A stretch of 64,000 bases of DNA from Hyphomonadaceae bacterium JAD_PAG50586_4 (GCA_023242925.1 CP096134.1:3367501-3431500); one strand, 5' to 3'. Positions 35,911 through 47,774 are shown, counted from the first letter of the stretch. Made by a program: numbers and translations. The notes: a model not told the origin generated them from the letters alone.

Positions 35911-36495
35911 ATGGCTGAAGCGAAAATCTGCGGCATCACCAGCGCGGACGGGTTGGATGCGGCCCTGGCGGGCGGCGCGCGTTATGTCGGGCTGGTGTTC
36001 TTCCCGAAGAGCCCGCGCCACGTCGCAATGGCCCATGCCGGGGCGTTGGCGCGCCGTGTCAAAGGCCGGGCGGAGGTGGTCGCGGTTACCGTCAACGCCG
36101 ACGACGAGCTGCTGGCCGAGATCGCCGAAAAAGTGCGCCCGGACTGGGTCCAGGCCCACGGCGAGGAAAGCCCCGCCCGCACAGGCCAGTTGCGCCAATT
36201 CGCCCAGAAGGGCGTGATCAAGGCCATAGGCATCGCCCGCTCGGACGATTTCGCCCAGGTCGCGGAATTCGAGCCAGCCGCGGAAATGCTCCTGTTCGAC
36301 GCCAAACCGCCCCCGGGCGGGCTCCCAGGCGGCAATGCGCTGGCGTTTGATTGGGCAATGTTGGCTGGGCGACGCTTTGGCCGGCCCTATTTCTTGTCCG
36401 GCGGGCTTACCCCAGAAAACGTGGCCGAGGCGATTACTGCCTCGGGGGCGGCCCTTGTGGACGTCTCCTCTGGCGTGGAAGCCTCCCCGGCCTAA
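35911..36495 (+). CDS. trpF: Phosphoribosylanthranilate isomerase
   Basis: The 194-aa TIM-barrel enzyme catalyses the Amadori rearrangement in tryptophan synthesis. Motifs are [15 protein letters not shown] at the N-terminus, [13 protein letters not shown], and [14 protein letters not shown] followed by [11 protein letters not shown] at the C-terminus. The frame ends slightly shorter than typical (about 205-215 aa), stopping soon after SSGVE. It heads the cluster trpF-trpB-trpA-accD-folC, and trpB starts 55 bp downstream. Confidence 0.93.
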   Translation: MAEAKICGITSADGLDAALAGGARYVGLVFFPKSPRHVAMAHAGALARRVKGRAEVVAVTVNADDELLAEIAEKVRPDWVQAHGEESPARTGQLRQFAQKGVIKAIGIARSDDFAQVAEFEPAAEMLLFDAKPPPGGLPGGNALAFDWAMLAGRRFGRPYFLSGGLTPENVAEAITASGAALVDVSSGVEASPA

Positions 36496-36550
36496 AGGAC
36501 CCGCTTCGGATCGCCCAATTTTTGGCCGCAGCCAGAGCCTAAACGCACCC

Positions 36551-37777
36551 ATGGCCACAAACGTGGAAAGTCGTCGCAATTGGCAGGACCTGCCCGACGC
36601 CGATGGCCGCTTTGGCCAATATGGCGGGCGCTTCGTCGCCGAAACCCTGATGCCGCTGATCCTCGACCTGGAGCGCGCCTATCGCGCCGCCCAGGCCGAT
36701 CCAGAATTCGCCGCGACGATGCAGGATTTCTGGACCCACTACGTTGGCCGCCCCTCGCCGCTCTATTTCGCTGAGCGCCTCACCGACCATTACGGGGCTG
36801 CGAAAATTTACTTTAAGCGCGACGAGCTCAATCACACCGGCGCGCACAAGATCAACAATTGCCTTGGCCAAGTGCTGCTCGCCGTGCGCATGGGCAAGAC
36901 GCGCATCATCGCCGAAACCGGCGCCGGCCAGCACGGCGTCGCCACCGCCACGATCTGCGCGCGCCTGGGACTGCCCTGCGTCGTGTTCATGGGCGCAACC
37001 GACATCGAGCGCCAAAAGCCCAACGTCTTTCGTATGAAGCTGCTCGGCGCCGACGTGCGGCCCGTCACCAGCGGCAACGCCACGCTGAAAGATGCGATGA
37101 ACGAGGCGCTGCGCGATTGGGTCACCAACGTGCACGACACCTTCTATTGCATCGGCACCGCCGCCGGCCCGCACCCCTATCCGGAAATGGTGCGCGACTT
37201 CCAAAGCGTGATCGGCCGCGAAGCGCGCGAACAAATTCTCGAGCGCGAAGGCCGTTTGCCGGACGCCTTGATGGCGTGCATCGGCGGCGGCTCCAACGCG
37301 ATCGGGCTTTTCCATCCGTTCCTCAACGATGAAGACGTCAAGCTCTACGGCGTTGAAGCGGCGGGCTTCGGGCTCGACGTTTACAACAAGCACGCCGCCG
37401 CGATTAATGGCGGCAAGCCCGGCGTGCTGCACGGCAACCGCACCTATCTTTTGCAAGACGACGACGGCCAAATTCTCGAAGGCCATTCGATCAGCGCCGG
37501 CCTCGATTATCCCGGCGTCGGCCCCGAACATTCCTATCTCGCCGACATCGGCCGCGCGAAATATCTAAGCTGCACCGACGACGAAGCGCTCGAAGCCTTC
37601 AAACTCTGCGCCCGCCTCGAAGGCATCTTGCCCGCCCTTGAACCCTCGCACGCCTTGGCGCGCGTCGGCGAAGTCGCACAAGAGATCGGCAAAGACGGCC
37701 TCATCATCATGAACCTCTGCGGCCGCGGCGACAAAGACGTGTTCACCGTGGCGGATGCGCTTGGGGTGACGCTGTGA
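36551..37777 (+). CDS. trpB: Tryptophan synthase beta subunit
   Basis: The 408-aa PLP enzyme condenses indole and serine. The PLP lysine lies in [16 protein letters not shown], with [13 protein letters not shown] before it. The phosphate-binding GGGSNAIG loop, [14 protein letters not shown], and the C-terminal [10 protein letters not shown] are all present. The ATG 36551 matches the family N-terminus. It pairs with TrpA encoded 142 bp downstream, with a repeat-like intergenic element between. Confidence 0.96.
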   Translation: MATNVESRRNWQDLPDADGRFGQYGGRFVAETLMPLILDLERAYRAAQADPEFAATMQDFWTHYVGRPSPLYFAERLTDHYGAAKIYFKRDELNHTGAHKINNCLGQVLLAVRMGKTRIIAETGAGQHGVATATICARLGLPCVVFMGATDIERQKPNVFRMKLLGADVRPVTSGNATLKDAMNEALRDWVTNVHDTFYCIGTAAGPHPYPEMVRDFQSVIGREAREQILEREGRLPDALMACIGGGSNAIGLFHPFLNDEDVKLYGVEAAGFGLDVYNKHAAAINGGKPGVLHGNRTYLLQDDDGQILEGHSISAGLDYPGVGPEHSYLADIGRAKYLSCTDDEALEAFKLCARLEGILPALEPSHALARVGEVAQEIGKDGLIIMNLCGRGDKDVFTVADALGVTL

Positions 37778-37784
37778 TGCGCAG

Positions 37785-37905
37785 CGCAAACTGCTCGCCC
37801 GTTTACGGGGAGCTGTCGCGCGCAGCGTGATGGAGGGGGCCCAGCGCGAACGTCTGGCGGACTTTCCCCCTTCCGCTCTCTACGCTCGCAACCTTCCTCG
37901 CAAGC
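37785..37905. repeat. Interspersed intergenic repeat-like element between trpB and trpA
   Basis: The spacer contains GCTCGCCCGTTTACGGGGAGC, an imperfect hairpin at about 37796-37816. It is followed by TGTCGCGCGCAGCGTGATGG, AGGGGG, and further on CCTTCCTCGCAAGCGGGGGAA. This arrangement resembles palindromic intergenic sequences scattered through many alphaproteobacterial genomes, as I recall them. Only one copy is in this window, so repetition cannot be shown here. Confidence 0.4.
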
Positions 37906-37918
37906 GGGGGAAGCGTTG

Positions 37919-38728
37919 ATGACCCGCCTCTCCACCCGCTTTGCAGCACTCAAGCGCGAGGGCCGTGCTGGCCTTATCGCTTACATCATGGCGAGCGATC
38001 CGGATCATGAGACGTGCTTTGAAATTCTGCGCGGGCTTCCTGGCGCCGGCGCGGACGTGATCGAGCTTGGCTTTCCGTTCTCCGATCCGATGGCCGACGG
38101 CGTCTCGATCCAACTCGCCGCGCAACGCGCGCTGAAAGCGGGCGGCTCTCTGCGCAAAACGCTCGACCTTGCGCGCCGCTTCCGCGCCGAGGATCAAACC
38201 ACGCCGCTTATCCTCATGGGCTATTCCAATCCCGTCGAGCAGATGGGCTACGATGGCTTCTCGCGCGACATGGCGAACGCGGGCGCCGACGGCGCCATCA
38301 TCGTCGATCTGCCGCCCGAAGAGGATTCACCACTGCGCGCCGCCTTCGCGCCCAACGATCTCTCGATCATCCGCCTGGCGACGCCCACCACCGACGATAA
38401 CCGTTTAACCAAGGTGCTCGAAGGCGCCTCTGGCTTCCTGTATTATGTCTCCGTCGCAGGCGTTACAGGCGCCAACGCCGCGACATCCGAGAACGTGCGC
38501 GCCGCAGTGGAGCGCATCAAGCGCGCCACGCAACTACCGATCGCCGTGGGCTTCGGCGTGCGCACACCAGAAGCGGCGCGCGCCATCGCCCAAAACGCTG
38601 ACGCCGTCGTCGTCGGCTCAGCGTTCGTCGATGAAATCGCCGCTGGCGGCTCTGAGCAAGCCGTCGAACGCGTCTTGCGCAAAGTGGAACAGCTGAGCGA
38701 AGCTGTCCGCACTGCGCGCGGGCAATAA
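37919..38728 (+). CDS. trpA: Tryptophan synthase alpha subunit
   Basis: The 269-aa TIM barrel cleaves indole-3-glycerol phosphate. Signature segments are [17 protein letters not shown] with its catalytic Glu and Asp, [16 protein letters not shown], the DLPPEE loop, and [28 protein letters not shown] follows near the C-terminus. ATG 37919 is taken as the start. A TTG one codon earlier is less likely. Confidence 0.96.
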   Translation: MTRLSTRFAALKREGRAGLIAYIMASDPDHETCFEILRGLPGAGADVIELGFPFSDPMADGVSIQLAAQRALKAGGSLRKTLDLARRFRAEDQTTPLILMGYSNPVEQMGYDGFSRDMANAGADGAIIVDLPPEEDSPLRAAFAPNDLSIIRLATPTTDDNRLTKVLEGASGFLYYVSVAGVTGANAATSENVRAAVERIKRATQLPIAVGFGVRTPEAARAIAQNADAVVVGSAFVDEIAAGGSEQAVERVLRKVEQLSEAVRTARGQ

Positions 38729-38742
38729 AAGGGACACCCGCT

Positions 38743-39729
38743 ATGAACTGGCTGTCAAATTTCGCGCGACCAGGCCTCGCCAAGAAAAAGGGCGACGAGG
38801 AAAAGCGCGATACGCCGGACAATCTCTGGATCAAGGATCCGTTGAGCGGCGAGCTGATCTATCGCTCGGAGCTCGAAGCCTCTGATTGGGTGACACCCTC
38901 GGGCTTCCACATGCGCATCGGGCCCGACGCGCGCTTCAAGCAAATGTTTGACGACCAAGCCTGGCAGACGATCCCGCTGCCGAAGGTCGCCGCCGATCCG
39001 CTGAAATTCAAAGACGATAAAAAATACGTCGACCGCCTGAAGAGCGCGCGCGCCAAAGTCGGCCGCGAGGATTGCATGGCCGCCGGCTACGGCCGCATCG
39101 GCGGCGCGCATGCTGTCGTGCTGGTGCAGGATTTCGAATTCATGGGCGGCTCGCTCGGCATGGCCGCCGGCGAAGGTTTCGTCACCGCCGCTGAAGCCGC
39201 TGTGCGCCGCAAAGCCGCGATGATCATGGTCACGTCCTCGGGCGGGGCGCGCATGCAGGAAGGCATTCTCTCGCTGATGCAGATGCCGCGCACCACGCTG
39301 GCGATCCAAATGCTGCGCGAAGCAGGACTGCCGTACATCGTGGTGCTCGCCGACCCCACCACGGGCGGCGTCACCGCGTCGTACGCCATGCTCGGCGACG
39401 TACATCTCGCAGAGCCCGGCGCTTTGATTGGCTTCGCTGGCCCGCGCGTGATCGAACAAACCATCCGTCAGAAATTGCCGGAAGGGTTCCAGCGCTCGGA
39501 ATATCTGCTCGACAAAGGCATGGTCGATCTCGTCGTCGATCGCCGCCAATTGAAGGCCACCATCGCCACGCTGCTGTCGGTGCTGATGCACAAGAACGCA
39601 GCGACGCAAGGCGATAGCGGCGAGACGTTTGAATTGAGCGAACTCGCGGCGGCGGACGAAGAAGCCGAAGCGCCGCGCGGCAAGCGCAAGCCGAACGCAA
39701 AAGCCCTGCGCGCCAAGGCGGCGGAATAA
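38743..39729 (+). CDS. accD: Acetyl-CoA carboxylase carboxyltransferase subunit beta
   Basis: The 328-aa crotonase-fold subunit carries the conserved core [33 protein letters not shown] and [19 protein letters not shown], followed by [17 protein letters not shown]. It lacks the N-terminal four-cysteine zinc ribbon of E. coli AccD; the first 30 residues ([21 protein letters not shown]) have no cysteines, a feature of some alphaproteobacteria. The C-terminus is a basic extension ([16 protein letters not shown]). It sits 14 bp after trpA and directly abuts folC. Confidence 0.95.
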   Translation: MNWLSNFARPGLAKKKGDEEKRDTPDNLWIKDPLSGELIYRSELEASDWVTPSGFHMRIGPDARFKQMFDDQAWQTIPLPKVAADPLKFKDDKKYVDRLKSARAKVGREDCMAAGYGRIGGAHAVVLVQDFEFMGGSLGMAAGEGFVTAAEAAVRRKAAMIMVTSSGGARMQEGILSLMQMPRTTLAIQMLREAGLPYIVVLADPTTGGVTASYAMLGDVHLAEPGALIGFAGPRVIEQTIRQKLPEGFQRSEYLLDKGMVDLVVDRRQLKATIATLLSVLMHKNAATQGDSGETFELSELAAADEEAEAPRGKRKPNAKALRAKAAE

Positions 39730-41019
39730 TTGGCCGATCGTGCGCTGGAACGTTTCGAGGAATTATTCGGCCCCGAATTCGGCCACGGCAAAGCGTTCGA
39801 GCTGACCGGCCTCCGCCGCGCGCTCACTGCACTCGGCGATCCGCAGACGAAATTGCCGCCGACCATCCACGTCGCCGGCACCAATGGCAAAGGCTCCACC
39901 ATCGCCTTCATGCGCGCGATCGCCGAAGCGGCGGGTCTGCGCGTCCACGCCTTCACCAAACCGCACCTGCATCGCCTGCAAGCGCGCTTCCTCGTCACTG
40001 GCGCGGCCATCAACGACGACGCTTTGATCGTCGCCGCCGAGCGCGTCCACGCGGTCGCGCCAAAGCTCACCCAATTCGATGCGCAAGTCACCGCCGCGTT
40101 TTTGCTGTTCAGCGAAGCGCAGGCCGATCTCGTTCTGCTCGAAACCGGCATGGGCGGGCGCGACGATTCCACCAATGTAATCACAGCACCCGCGCTCAGC
40201 GTCATCACACCCATCGCGCTCGATCATGGCGATGTGCTGGGCGAAAGCCTTTCCGCCATCGCCGCGCACAAGGCCGGCATCCTCAAGCCGGGCACGCCAG
40301 CGATCATCGCCCGGCAAAGCCCAGAAGCGCGCGACGTCATCGAAGAAGAAGCCGCAAAGATCGGCGCGCCACTGTTTCGCCATAGCGCCGAATGGGACGC
40401 TTACGCCAATGCCGGGCGCCTTGTCGTGCAAACGGAAACGCGCACGCTGGATCTGCCGCTGCCGGCCCTGCACGGCGCGCATCAGATCGACAATGCCGGC
40501 CTCGCCTGCGCAGCTTTAATGCATTGGCGCGATTTCGATGACGGCGCTTTCGCCGCCGGCATCACTTGGGCGCGTCTGCCCGCGCGCCTGCAAGCCCTCA
40601 CGCGCGGCTCGTTCAGCGCACCGATCCGCGCGAGCGGCGGCGAAGTCTGGGTCGATTCCGGTCACAACGCGCACGCCGCCCGCGCGCTTGCGCAGGCGCT
40701 GCAGCACATGAAGGCCCGCCGCCCCGCCCCAACCATCGCCATACTCGGCCTGCGTGCGCGCAAGGACGCGGGCGAATTCATCGCCGCACTCGCGCAGGGA
40801 GTCGATCAGATCATAGCCGCACCGCTCGCAGACGATCACATCGCCCCATCGCAACTCGTAGCACTCGCGCAGCAGCACAACATCAATGCGACCACCGCAC
40901 CCTCACTCGCGGCCGCCATGCAAAACGCGGCGCAGTTTCCTGCGCCGCGTGTGCTGATCTGCGGATCGTTCTTGCTGGCCGCTGAAGCGTTAGCGGCGGA
41001 GAGCGCCCAGAAAACTTAA
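39730..41019 (+). CDS. folC: Bifunctional folylpolyglutamate / dihydrofolate synthase
   Basis: The 429-aa Mur-ligase-family enzyme has the ATP loop HVAGTNGKGSTIAFMRAIAE and the folate loop region with FTKPHLHRLQARF. The motifs LLETGMGGRDDSTN and TPIALDHGDVLGESL follow, and VDSGHNAHAARALAQ lies in the C-terminal domain. The start is TTG immediately after the accD stop (no gap), implying translational coupling. It converts dihydropteroate to folate and adds glutamates. Confidence 0.94.
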   Translation: MADRALERFEELFGPEFGHGKAFELTGLRRALTALGDPQTKLPPTIHVAGTNGKGSTIAFMRAIAEAAGLRVHAFTKPHLHRLQARFLVTGAAINDDALIVAAERVHAVAPKLTQFDAQVTAAFLLFSEAQADLVLLETGMGGRDDSTNVITAPALSVITPIALDHGDVLGESLSAIAAHKAGILKPGTPAIIARQSPEARDVIEEEAAKIGAPLFRHSAEWDAYANAGRLVVQTETRTLDLPLPALHGAHQIDNAGLACAALMHWRDFDDGAFAAGITWARLPARLQALTRGSFSAPIRASGGEVWVDSGHNAHAARALAQALQHMKARRPAPTIAILGLRARKDAGEFIAALAQGVDQIIAAPLADDHIAPSQLVALAQQHNINATTAPSLAAAMQNAAQFPAPRVLICGSFLLAAEALAAESAQKT

Positions 41020-41020
41020 A

Positions 41021-41341
41021 CTAGACGCTCTCGTTCAGCCATTCGACGATCTTGGACTTCGGCATCGCGCCAACCTTCGTGGCCGCAACCTTGCCGTCCT
41101 TGAACACCATCAGCGTCGGGATGCCGCGCACGCCGTACTTGCCGGGCGTCATCGGATTATCGTCGATGTTCAGTTTCACGACTTGAACGCGACCGCCCAT
41201 CTCGGCGGCGATCTCTTCAAGTGCGGGGCCGATTTGCTTGCACGGCCCACACCATTCCGCCCAGAAATCGACCAGCACGGGCGTGCCAGATTTCAGCACA
41301 TCGGCGTCGAAACTATCGTCGGTAATCTTGGTGGTGGACAC
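41021..41341 (-). CDS. trxA: Thioredoxin 1
   Basis: The 106-aa protein has the classical active site [14 protein letters not shown], the cis-proline loop [13 protein letters not shown] and a C-terminal helix ending WLNESV. The start is GTG 41341 ([13 protein letters not shown]) with AGGAG about 8 nt upstream. Longer frames have no homology. Its 3' end abuts the convergent folC gene. It is the general cytosolic dithiol reductant, and distinct from the TrxC-type gene in the sulfur cluster. Confidence 0.95.
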   Translation of the reverse strand: MSTTKITDDSFDADVLKSGTPVLVDFWAEWCGPCKQIGPALEEIAAEMGGRVQVVKLNIDDNPMTPGKYGVRGIPTLMVFKDGKVAATKVGAMPKSKIVEWLNESV

Positions 41342-41402
41342 GTGAAATCTCCTGCTTGGACAGCGGAATCGTGAAGAAGATGTAGGGGGAACCTTTAAGG
41401 TT

Positions 41403-44400
41403 TCAACCAGAAGCAAACGTCGCGAAAACAGCATCGAGACGGCTTTCGGGCAGTTCCATCAAATGCGGCGCTTCCGTCCAAAGCAATGCGCAAGACACCG
41501 CCTTTGCAGGGAAAATCTTGCGCAAAACCTCGCGATAGAGCGCAAGTTGTAAGACGTAAGCATCGGGCGCCGCAGCCGGATCGGTGGGCGCCGGACGATC
41601 GGTTTTGAAATCGAGCACGAGCACGCGCGCATCCTCTACCACGATGCGGTCCACGATACCGCGCACCGGCTTGGCGCCCGCGTCGCCCACGATCGGCGCC
41701 TCGGCGCGACTGTTGGGCCCAAACACCGGCGCAAAGCGCTTGTCCGCCGTCACGCGCAGCGCTTCGCGCGCGAACTCCGCCGCTTCCGCCTCATCGACCC
41801 CTTGGCGCGCAAGCCACGCCAACGCCGCCGCTTCGCGCCGCGCCTCCTCGATCTCGGGCAGGCGCTGCAGCAGACCGTGAATCATCTGTCCGCGCCGGAA
41901 GCGCTTCTGCCCGTCGCCGCGCGGTGAAAACAAAGCGGGATTTATGCGCGCCACGCGCGAAGGCGCGGCAATCTCCACGCGCTTGCCGCCCGGCGCTGGC
42001 GCGCGCGCCCAAGCGGGCAGCACCGTTTCAACACGCGGCGCCGGCGTCTGCGCATCGGCGAACAATTGCTTGCCATAGCGCAAGCCTTCGCCAAACGGCG
42101 TCTCGAACGCTTCGGCGCCAAGCTTTGCCAACCCGTCCTGCACCGCAGCGCGCCAGCTCTCCGGCGCTTCGCCGACCTTGGCGTTGCCGAATTGCGTGCC
42201 GCATACGATCAGCCGATCGCGCGCACGCGTCATCGCCACATAAAGCAAACGCCAATGTTCGCCCAACATGCGCGCTTCATGCGCCGCACGCGCACCCGCC
42301 ACCGAACGATCGTCGTCCTTAGCACGGAACGAAACGAACGGCCCGTCCTCGTCATCGAAGATCAAGCCATTGTCCGGCGCATCGGCGACATCACCCGTCG
42401 CATCCGGCAAGATTACAACCGGCGCTTCCAGACCCTTGGCGCCATGCACCGTCATCACGCGCACCGCGCCCGTTTCGGCCTCGAGTTCGCGCTTCACCTG
42501 CCCGGCATCAAGCTCAATATCGTACAAGAAGCGCTGCAAAGTCGGCGCGACATGGCCCGCCGGCTTTAACGCGCGCTGCAGCAATTCCTCCAACGGATCG
42601 CGCGTCTCCGGTCCCAGGCGCGAAAACACCCGCGCCCAGCCAGACGGCCCATCGCCATGGCTGGTCTCGAGCGCCCAGCTCAGAAACGCGAACGCATCCG
42701 CACCCTTGCGCGCGATCAACTCCGCCACGAACGCACGCGCATGCGTATATTTTTCGTCCGTGCTCGCCATCAGGCGATCGATCAGGCGCTCGCCCTTGTC
42801 GCGCCCATATGCCAGCGGAAACAAATCCACATCGTCGTCAACGAGATTGCACCACGGCCCCTTCAGCACGCACGCGAGCGCCAGATCGTCCGCCGGATCG
42901 AGTGCAACTTGCATCAGCGCCAAGCAATCCTCGACCGCGAGCTCATCGCGCAACACCATGCGATCGGCGCCCGCGACCGGCAATCCCGCACGCTTGAACG
43001 CCTTAATCATCTCGCGGAACATGGCGCCACGCGTGCGCACCAAAGCCAGCACGTCGCCAGCACGCACCGGCCGCAACGCGCCTTTGTCCCACACGGCCTC
43101 CCGCGTCTCGATCATCGTCTTGATGCGCTGCGCAATCGCCTTGGCGAGGATCGCGTGCACGCTTGCGCCGGTCTCGACATCCTGCGGCGCATCCCAGGGC
43201 TTTGCATCCGCCACGATCGGGCGCGACGCCCAGGGCCATACCTCAACAACGCCGCTTTCTTTCGCGCGCGCCGCCAGATGCTTGATCTCGTCATGCGCAC
43301 CGGGCGCGCCCGCGACCAGCGGCTTGCCCGCCATCGTCGCATCGACTGCTTCCAACACCTCCGGCACGGTGCGGAACGAGGTTCGCAATTCCGGCGCCGT
43401 GAACAACATCTCCGCACTGTGCGCCCGCGCCGATAGGTTCTGCGCTTCGTTCAGAAAGCGGCGTGGATCGGCGCCTTGAAACGCGTAGATGCTCTGCTTT
43501 GGATCGCCAACAGCGAAAATTGTGCGCGGCTTCTCGCGCGCGCCAGCGCCCGCGAAGAATTCATCTTGCAACGGCGCGATAAGATTCCATTGCGTCGGGC
43601 TCGTATCCTGGCCTTCATCAATGAGGATGTGATCCAAGCCGCCGTCGAGCTTATAGAGCACCCAGGGTGCGGCGTCCGAGCGCTGCAACAAGGCCTGCGC
43701 ATGCTCAATCAAATCATCAAAATCGAGCGCGCCGGCGCGCGTCTTCGCATCGGAATAGGCCTGATCCAGTTTCAGCGCGAGTGCGAGCGCGGCGATCAGA
43801 ATCTTCCGCCCGCTCGATGGCGTTCAGGCGATCGCGCGCGTCAGCGGTCGCTTCCGCCAAGCCGCGCACCAAAGGCTCAAGCCAGGGATGCGCCTTCTGC
43901 GTCGGCTTCGTCGCAAAGCTCGCACGCAGCGCGCCATCGCCGGTTAGCGCGAGCGCGAAGCAACCGGCCATCGCGCCCGCATGATCGTTGCGCTCCACGC
44001 ACGCCAGCACCGTGCGCAAGCGCTCTGCGGTCGCGACATCTTGCGTGCTGCCTTCGCAGAGTTTCGCGGCCGCCTCGCGCAGATCGTCCCAGCGCCACGG
44101 CCGCAGAAACTCGCGGATAAAGTCTTGCGCGCTCTGCGTGACGCCGTGACGATCGCGCAAACGCTGCTGCGCAAACAATTCGCCTTGGTTGCGCTGTGCG
44201 TAATTGTGAAACTCCGCCCGCCGCAAGGCCAAGCGATCCAGCAAACCTTCCAGCGCCTCGCCATGCAGCCGCGCCGCAAAACGCCGGAACGCCTCGCGCG
44301 GCGCGTCGGGCGCCAAAGCCGCATCCGCGCGCGCTTGACCAAGCAACGCCGCCGCGCGCGCTTCGTCGGCAATATCGAACCCCGGCGGCACGCCCGCTTC

Positions 44401-44814
44401 CAACGGAAACCGCGCCAGGACCCGCTCGCAGAATGCGTGAATGGTTTGGATCTTCAGCCCACCCGGCGTCTCCAGCGCTTGCGCAAACAGTGCGCGCGCT
44501 TGGCCGAGATTTGCGTTGGGCGCGCCAAGCTTCGCAAGTTCCGCCGCCAGCGTCGCGTCGTCGGCGACACACCAGCCGCCCAAACGCTCAAACAAGCGCC
44601 GCTGCATCTCCGCCGCAGCCGCTTTCGTGTAGGTGATGCACAAAAACGCAGACGGCTTCGAACCTTCCAACAACAGGCGCGCGATGCGATCGACCAACAC
44701 CTTCGTTTTGCCCGAACCGGCATTCGCTGTGACGAACACCGAATACGACGGGTTCGCCGCCAAGCCTTGGCTGGCGTTCGCTTCCTGCAGGGCGTCAAGC
44801 GGCGCGTACATCAC
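41403..44814 (-). CDS. addA: Double-strand break repair helicase-nuclease AddA (frameshifted)
   Basis: The about 1136-aa product is the UvrD-like subunit of AddAB. The first frame (to 43717) has the Walker A motif [22 protein letters not shown]. The second (from 43712) has the Walker B region [48 protein letters not shown] and the C-terminal RecB-type nuclease motif [11 protein letters not shown]. The frames join near 43798-43808. [24 protein letters not shown] sequence bridges them if one inserted base is removed. It overlaps addB by 4 bp and is translated after it. Confidence 0.92.
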
Positions 44815-47774
44815 TCATCGCCCTTTTCGTCGGCCCATTCCTTGCGTCGCGCGAGATGGTCGTATTCCGCGTACGGCTTGATGAATTGCACGCGCGGTTT
44901 GGAAAGAAACGCCTGGCCTTCATCGGCATAGCGCGCAAACAAACTGCGTAACGACGACAGCGCCTTCTCGCCGGCCTCGTGCGGTCCGTCTTCGAGGCTG
45001 ACCGCGCGCGGCGTCGGATCGGCATTGCCGAAGCGCCAATACACGAGTTCGGTGACATCGGCGCGCGGCACGACAATCCCTCGCGCCTCGTCCTTGAACA
45101 CGCCACGCGCCAGCATCGCGGCTTCCAGCAAAAGCTGCGGCGAAAGCCCGGTGCTGACCTGCTTGTCGCTCGGCGGTGCGCCGGTTTTAAAATCGAGAAT
45201 CGCGGCGTGACCTGCGCCAATTTCGATGCGATCCGCTATGCCACGCAGCTCGACGCCATCAACATCCATCTTGCCGAAGACTTCGCGATACACAGTCGCG
45301 TTTCGCGCGCGGCGTTCTTCAAACCACGCAATCAGAGCCGAGACCGAAACACCAAGCCGCTCGCGTTCGGCCGCACGGCGTTCCGGCGAGATGCCGTAGA
45401 GACGCAACGCTTCGTCCAGCAACCGCGTCAGCTTCTCTGGATCACTTCCATCCTCGAATTTCTCAATCGCCGCGTGCACCGCCGTACCGCGTTCCGCCGG
45501 GCCAGCCGGTGCGCCGATCGGCAACAAATGCTCAAGCTTTAAAATCCGCCGCGCATAGACCGCATACGGATCGCGGATCAGCGTCTCTACCGTGGTGACG
45601 CTCACCTGCATCAGACGCTTGCCCGCAGGCGGGCGCGGCTTGGGCGGCTTTGCTGGTGCGATCGCGGCCGGCTTATCCAGCGCTTGCGCATAGGCGATGA
45701 ATTCCTTGGCCGATTGCAGCTCCGTCTGCGCGCCTTGCACCAACGTCTTCAAACGCCAGAGCCAACGCGACGCAAGCGTTGGCGAACCATCCCGCCGCAG
45801 CGATCGCGACAGCACCACGTTCGGCGCGTTCGCGAGTTGCGCGAAATCGTGCGCCGCCAAACCAATCCGCGCATCGACCGACGGTAAGCCCAGTCTCGCT
45901 CGCATCGCCCGCGACAAGAACGGGTCCTCGCCTGACGGCGTTGGCCACACGCCTTCGTTCAACCCAGCCAAGATCATGAGATCGCGCCGCTGCAAGCGCG
46001 CTTCCAGCAAGCCCCAGATCGCCACACGCGCATCGCCGCTGGTTTGCGACGGCGGCACTTCGCGCCCATCCATCAGCCGCATCATCACTCGCGGCGCGGC
46101 ATGGGCTTGCATCTCGCCAAGTTCGGCGCCGTGCGCGTTCGCTTCACGCAACAGCGTCGCCACCGCTTCGCCGTCGCGGCCTTGCCACACGTCGAACGCC
46201 GTCAGCTTCTCGGCCGATTGCGTGAGCGCATCGGCGTATTCCGAGAGCGTCACCTCGCGATGCGACATCAGCTCGACAAGCGGCTTCAGCGCCGCCGCAA
46301 CCATCTCCACGATGGCGCGCGCGCCGTCCCAATTCTTAATCTCGACGCGCTCTTCCAAAGTCACGAGCTCAGCCAGCGTGTCGTACCGGCGCGGTCCGCG
46401 TAAGCCCTTATGTTCCAACACCGTCAGCGCCGCCGCGTCGCGTGCGAGGCCCACGCGCGGATGCTTGAGCAATGCCGCAAGCGCCACCGGTTCGCCCGGA
46501 TCGCGCGCCAATTCACACAGCAACGCCACCAAGCGACCCGCATCCGTCTCGCGCAGCGGCAGGCCATGCGACACGTTTGGCTCGATGCCCCAGCGCGCGA
46601 GCTTCGATTCTATCCGCCGCGCCAGCGCCGCATCCGGCGTCACGATCGCAGCACTCCCGTCCGGCTTCTCCAGCGCTTCGCGCACCAAAAGCGCGATCGC
46701 CATCGCTTCTTCGTCTTCGGTCGCGGCTTCCAGCAGGCGCAAACCGCTGGCGCCTTCACGTACGAATTCCTTGCCGCCGGCCGCGGCCAAACGCTCCAAC
46801 CAATCGGCCGTCTTCTCGGCAGGCGCCAGTGCTTCCCGCATCAGCACGCGACGCGCACGGCCACGTTCATCCTCAACACGCAACAACGGTACCGAATCGC
46901 GCTCGACGCCCAATGCTACGAGCGTCGCTTTCAACGCATGTTGGGGATGCTGATCGCCGACCATGCGCCATGAGCTGTCATCGAGGTCGACGTCGATGCC
47001 CGGCAGCACCACCACACCACGCGGCAAGCGCGCGACCACACGCATCAGCTCGCGCGTCGTCGCGATCGAACCTGTCGAGCCTGCAATGATCACCGGCCGT
47101 GTCGGCGGCTTCGCCTTCCAACGCGCCGCCAGCGCCCGGCGCAACGCCGCGCCATGTTCGGCGGGATCACTTTGGCCGCGCTCTTTCAGATGCTCCGGCC
47201 AGAACGTGGCGATAATGTCGAGGAACGCGGCCGAGCTTTGCCAATGTCGCGCAAGTTCGATCTCTTCCACCAGCTTTGGCAGCTTCTTCCAGTCGACGTG
47301 ATCTACGGTCGAGGCGCTATCGAGCAGCTTGCCCAGCTCATCCGCCAGCGCCAGTGCGCGCGCGGGATCTTCGACGCCGTTCTCGGCTTTGTCGCGCGCG
47401 CGGATCAACGCTGCGAGTTGCATGCGCCGCTGTAGTTTGTCGATCGGCGGCAAAATGTCGTCCGTGATCGGATCGGCGCCCCAGACGTCGGGATCGTCAT
47501 CCGCATAGGGATCGTTGAGCGGGCGCATCGTCGGCAAGAGCGCTGCACCGCCCAAGCGCTTTGCGAACGCATCGATGAGCCCGCGCGCGGCGCGGCGGTT
47601 CGGCAGCAGCACCAGCGCATCCGCCAATGCGAACGGATCGCGCGTCGGCGACAGTTCCGCCACCATCGCGTCCGCCAACGCGTCGAGAAATGGCGCCGAC
47701 GCGGGCGCACACCGCAGGCGCGGCGCTGGGCCGCCGAACAGAGGTTCGGGCAGCCCGAGCGAGAGCATGCTCAT
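44811..47774 (-). CDS. addB: Double-strand break repair protein AddB
   Basis: The 987-aa second subunit of the AddAB helicase-nuclease matches alphaproteobacterial AddB proteins (about 1000 aa). The N-terminal inactivated helicase part contains LVLLPNRRAARGLIDAF and VIIAGSTGSIATTRELMRVV. The C-terminal nuclease contains IEIGAGHAAILDFKTGAPPSDKQ and the GLSPQLLLEAAML helix typical of the RecB nuclease fold. It overlaps murU upstream and addA downstream by 4 bp each, so the run is one operon. Confidence 0.94.
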   Translation of the reverse strand: MSMLSLGLPEPLFGGPAPRLRCAPASAPFLDALADAMVAELSPTRDPFALADALVLLPNRRAARGLIDAFAKRLGGAALLPTMRPLNDPYADDDPDVWGADPITDDILPPIDKLQRRMQLAALIRARDKAENGVEDPARALALADELGKLLDSASTVDHVDWKKLPKLVEEIELARHWQSSAAFLDIIATFWPEHLKERGQSDPAEHGAALRRALAARWKAKPPTRPVIIAGSTGSIATTRELMRVVARLPRGVVVLPGIDVDLDDSSWRMVGDQHPQHALKATLVALGVERDSVPLLRVEDERGRARRVLMREALAPAEKTADWLERLAAAGGKEFVREGASGLRLLEAATEDEEAMAIALLVREALEKPDGSAAIVTPDAALARRIESKLARWGIEPNVSHGLPLRETDAGRLVALLCELARDPGEPVALAALLKHPRVGLARDAAALTVLEHKGLRGPRRYDTLAELVTLEERVEIKNWDGARAIVEMVAAALKPLVELMSHREVTLSEYADALTQSAEKLTAFDVWQGRDGEAVATLLREANAHGAELGEMQAHAAPRVMMRLMDGREVPPSQTSGDARVAIWGLLEARLQRRDLMILAGLNEGVWPTPSGEDPFLSRAMRARLGLPSVDARIGLAAHDFAQLANAPNVVLSRSLRRDGSPTLASRWLWRLKTLVQGAQTELQSAKEFIAYAQALDKPAAIAPAKPPKPRPPAGKRLMQVSVTTVETLIRDPYAVYARRILKLEHLLPIGAPAGPAERGTAVHAAIEKFEDGSDPEKLTRLLDEALRLYGISPERRAAERERLGVSVSALIAWFEERRARNATVYREVFGKMDVDGVELRGIADRIEIGAGHAAILDFKTGAPPSDKQVSTGLSPQLLLEAAMLARGVFKDEARGIVVPRADVTELVYWRFGNADPTPRAVSLEDGPHEAGEKALSSLRSLFARYADEGQAFLSKPRVQFIKPYAEYDHLARRKEWADEKGDE

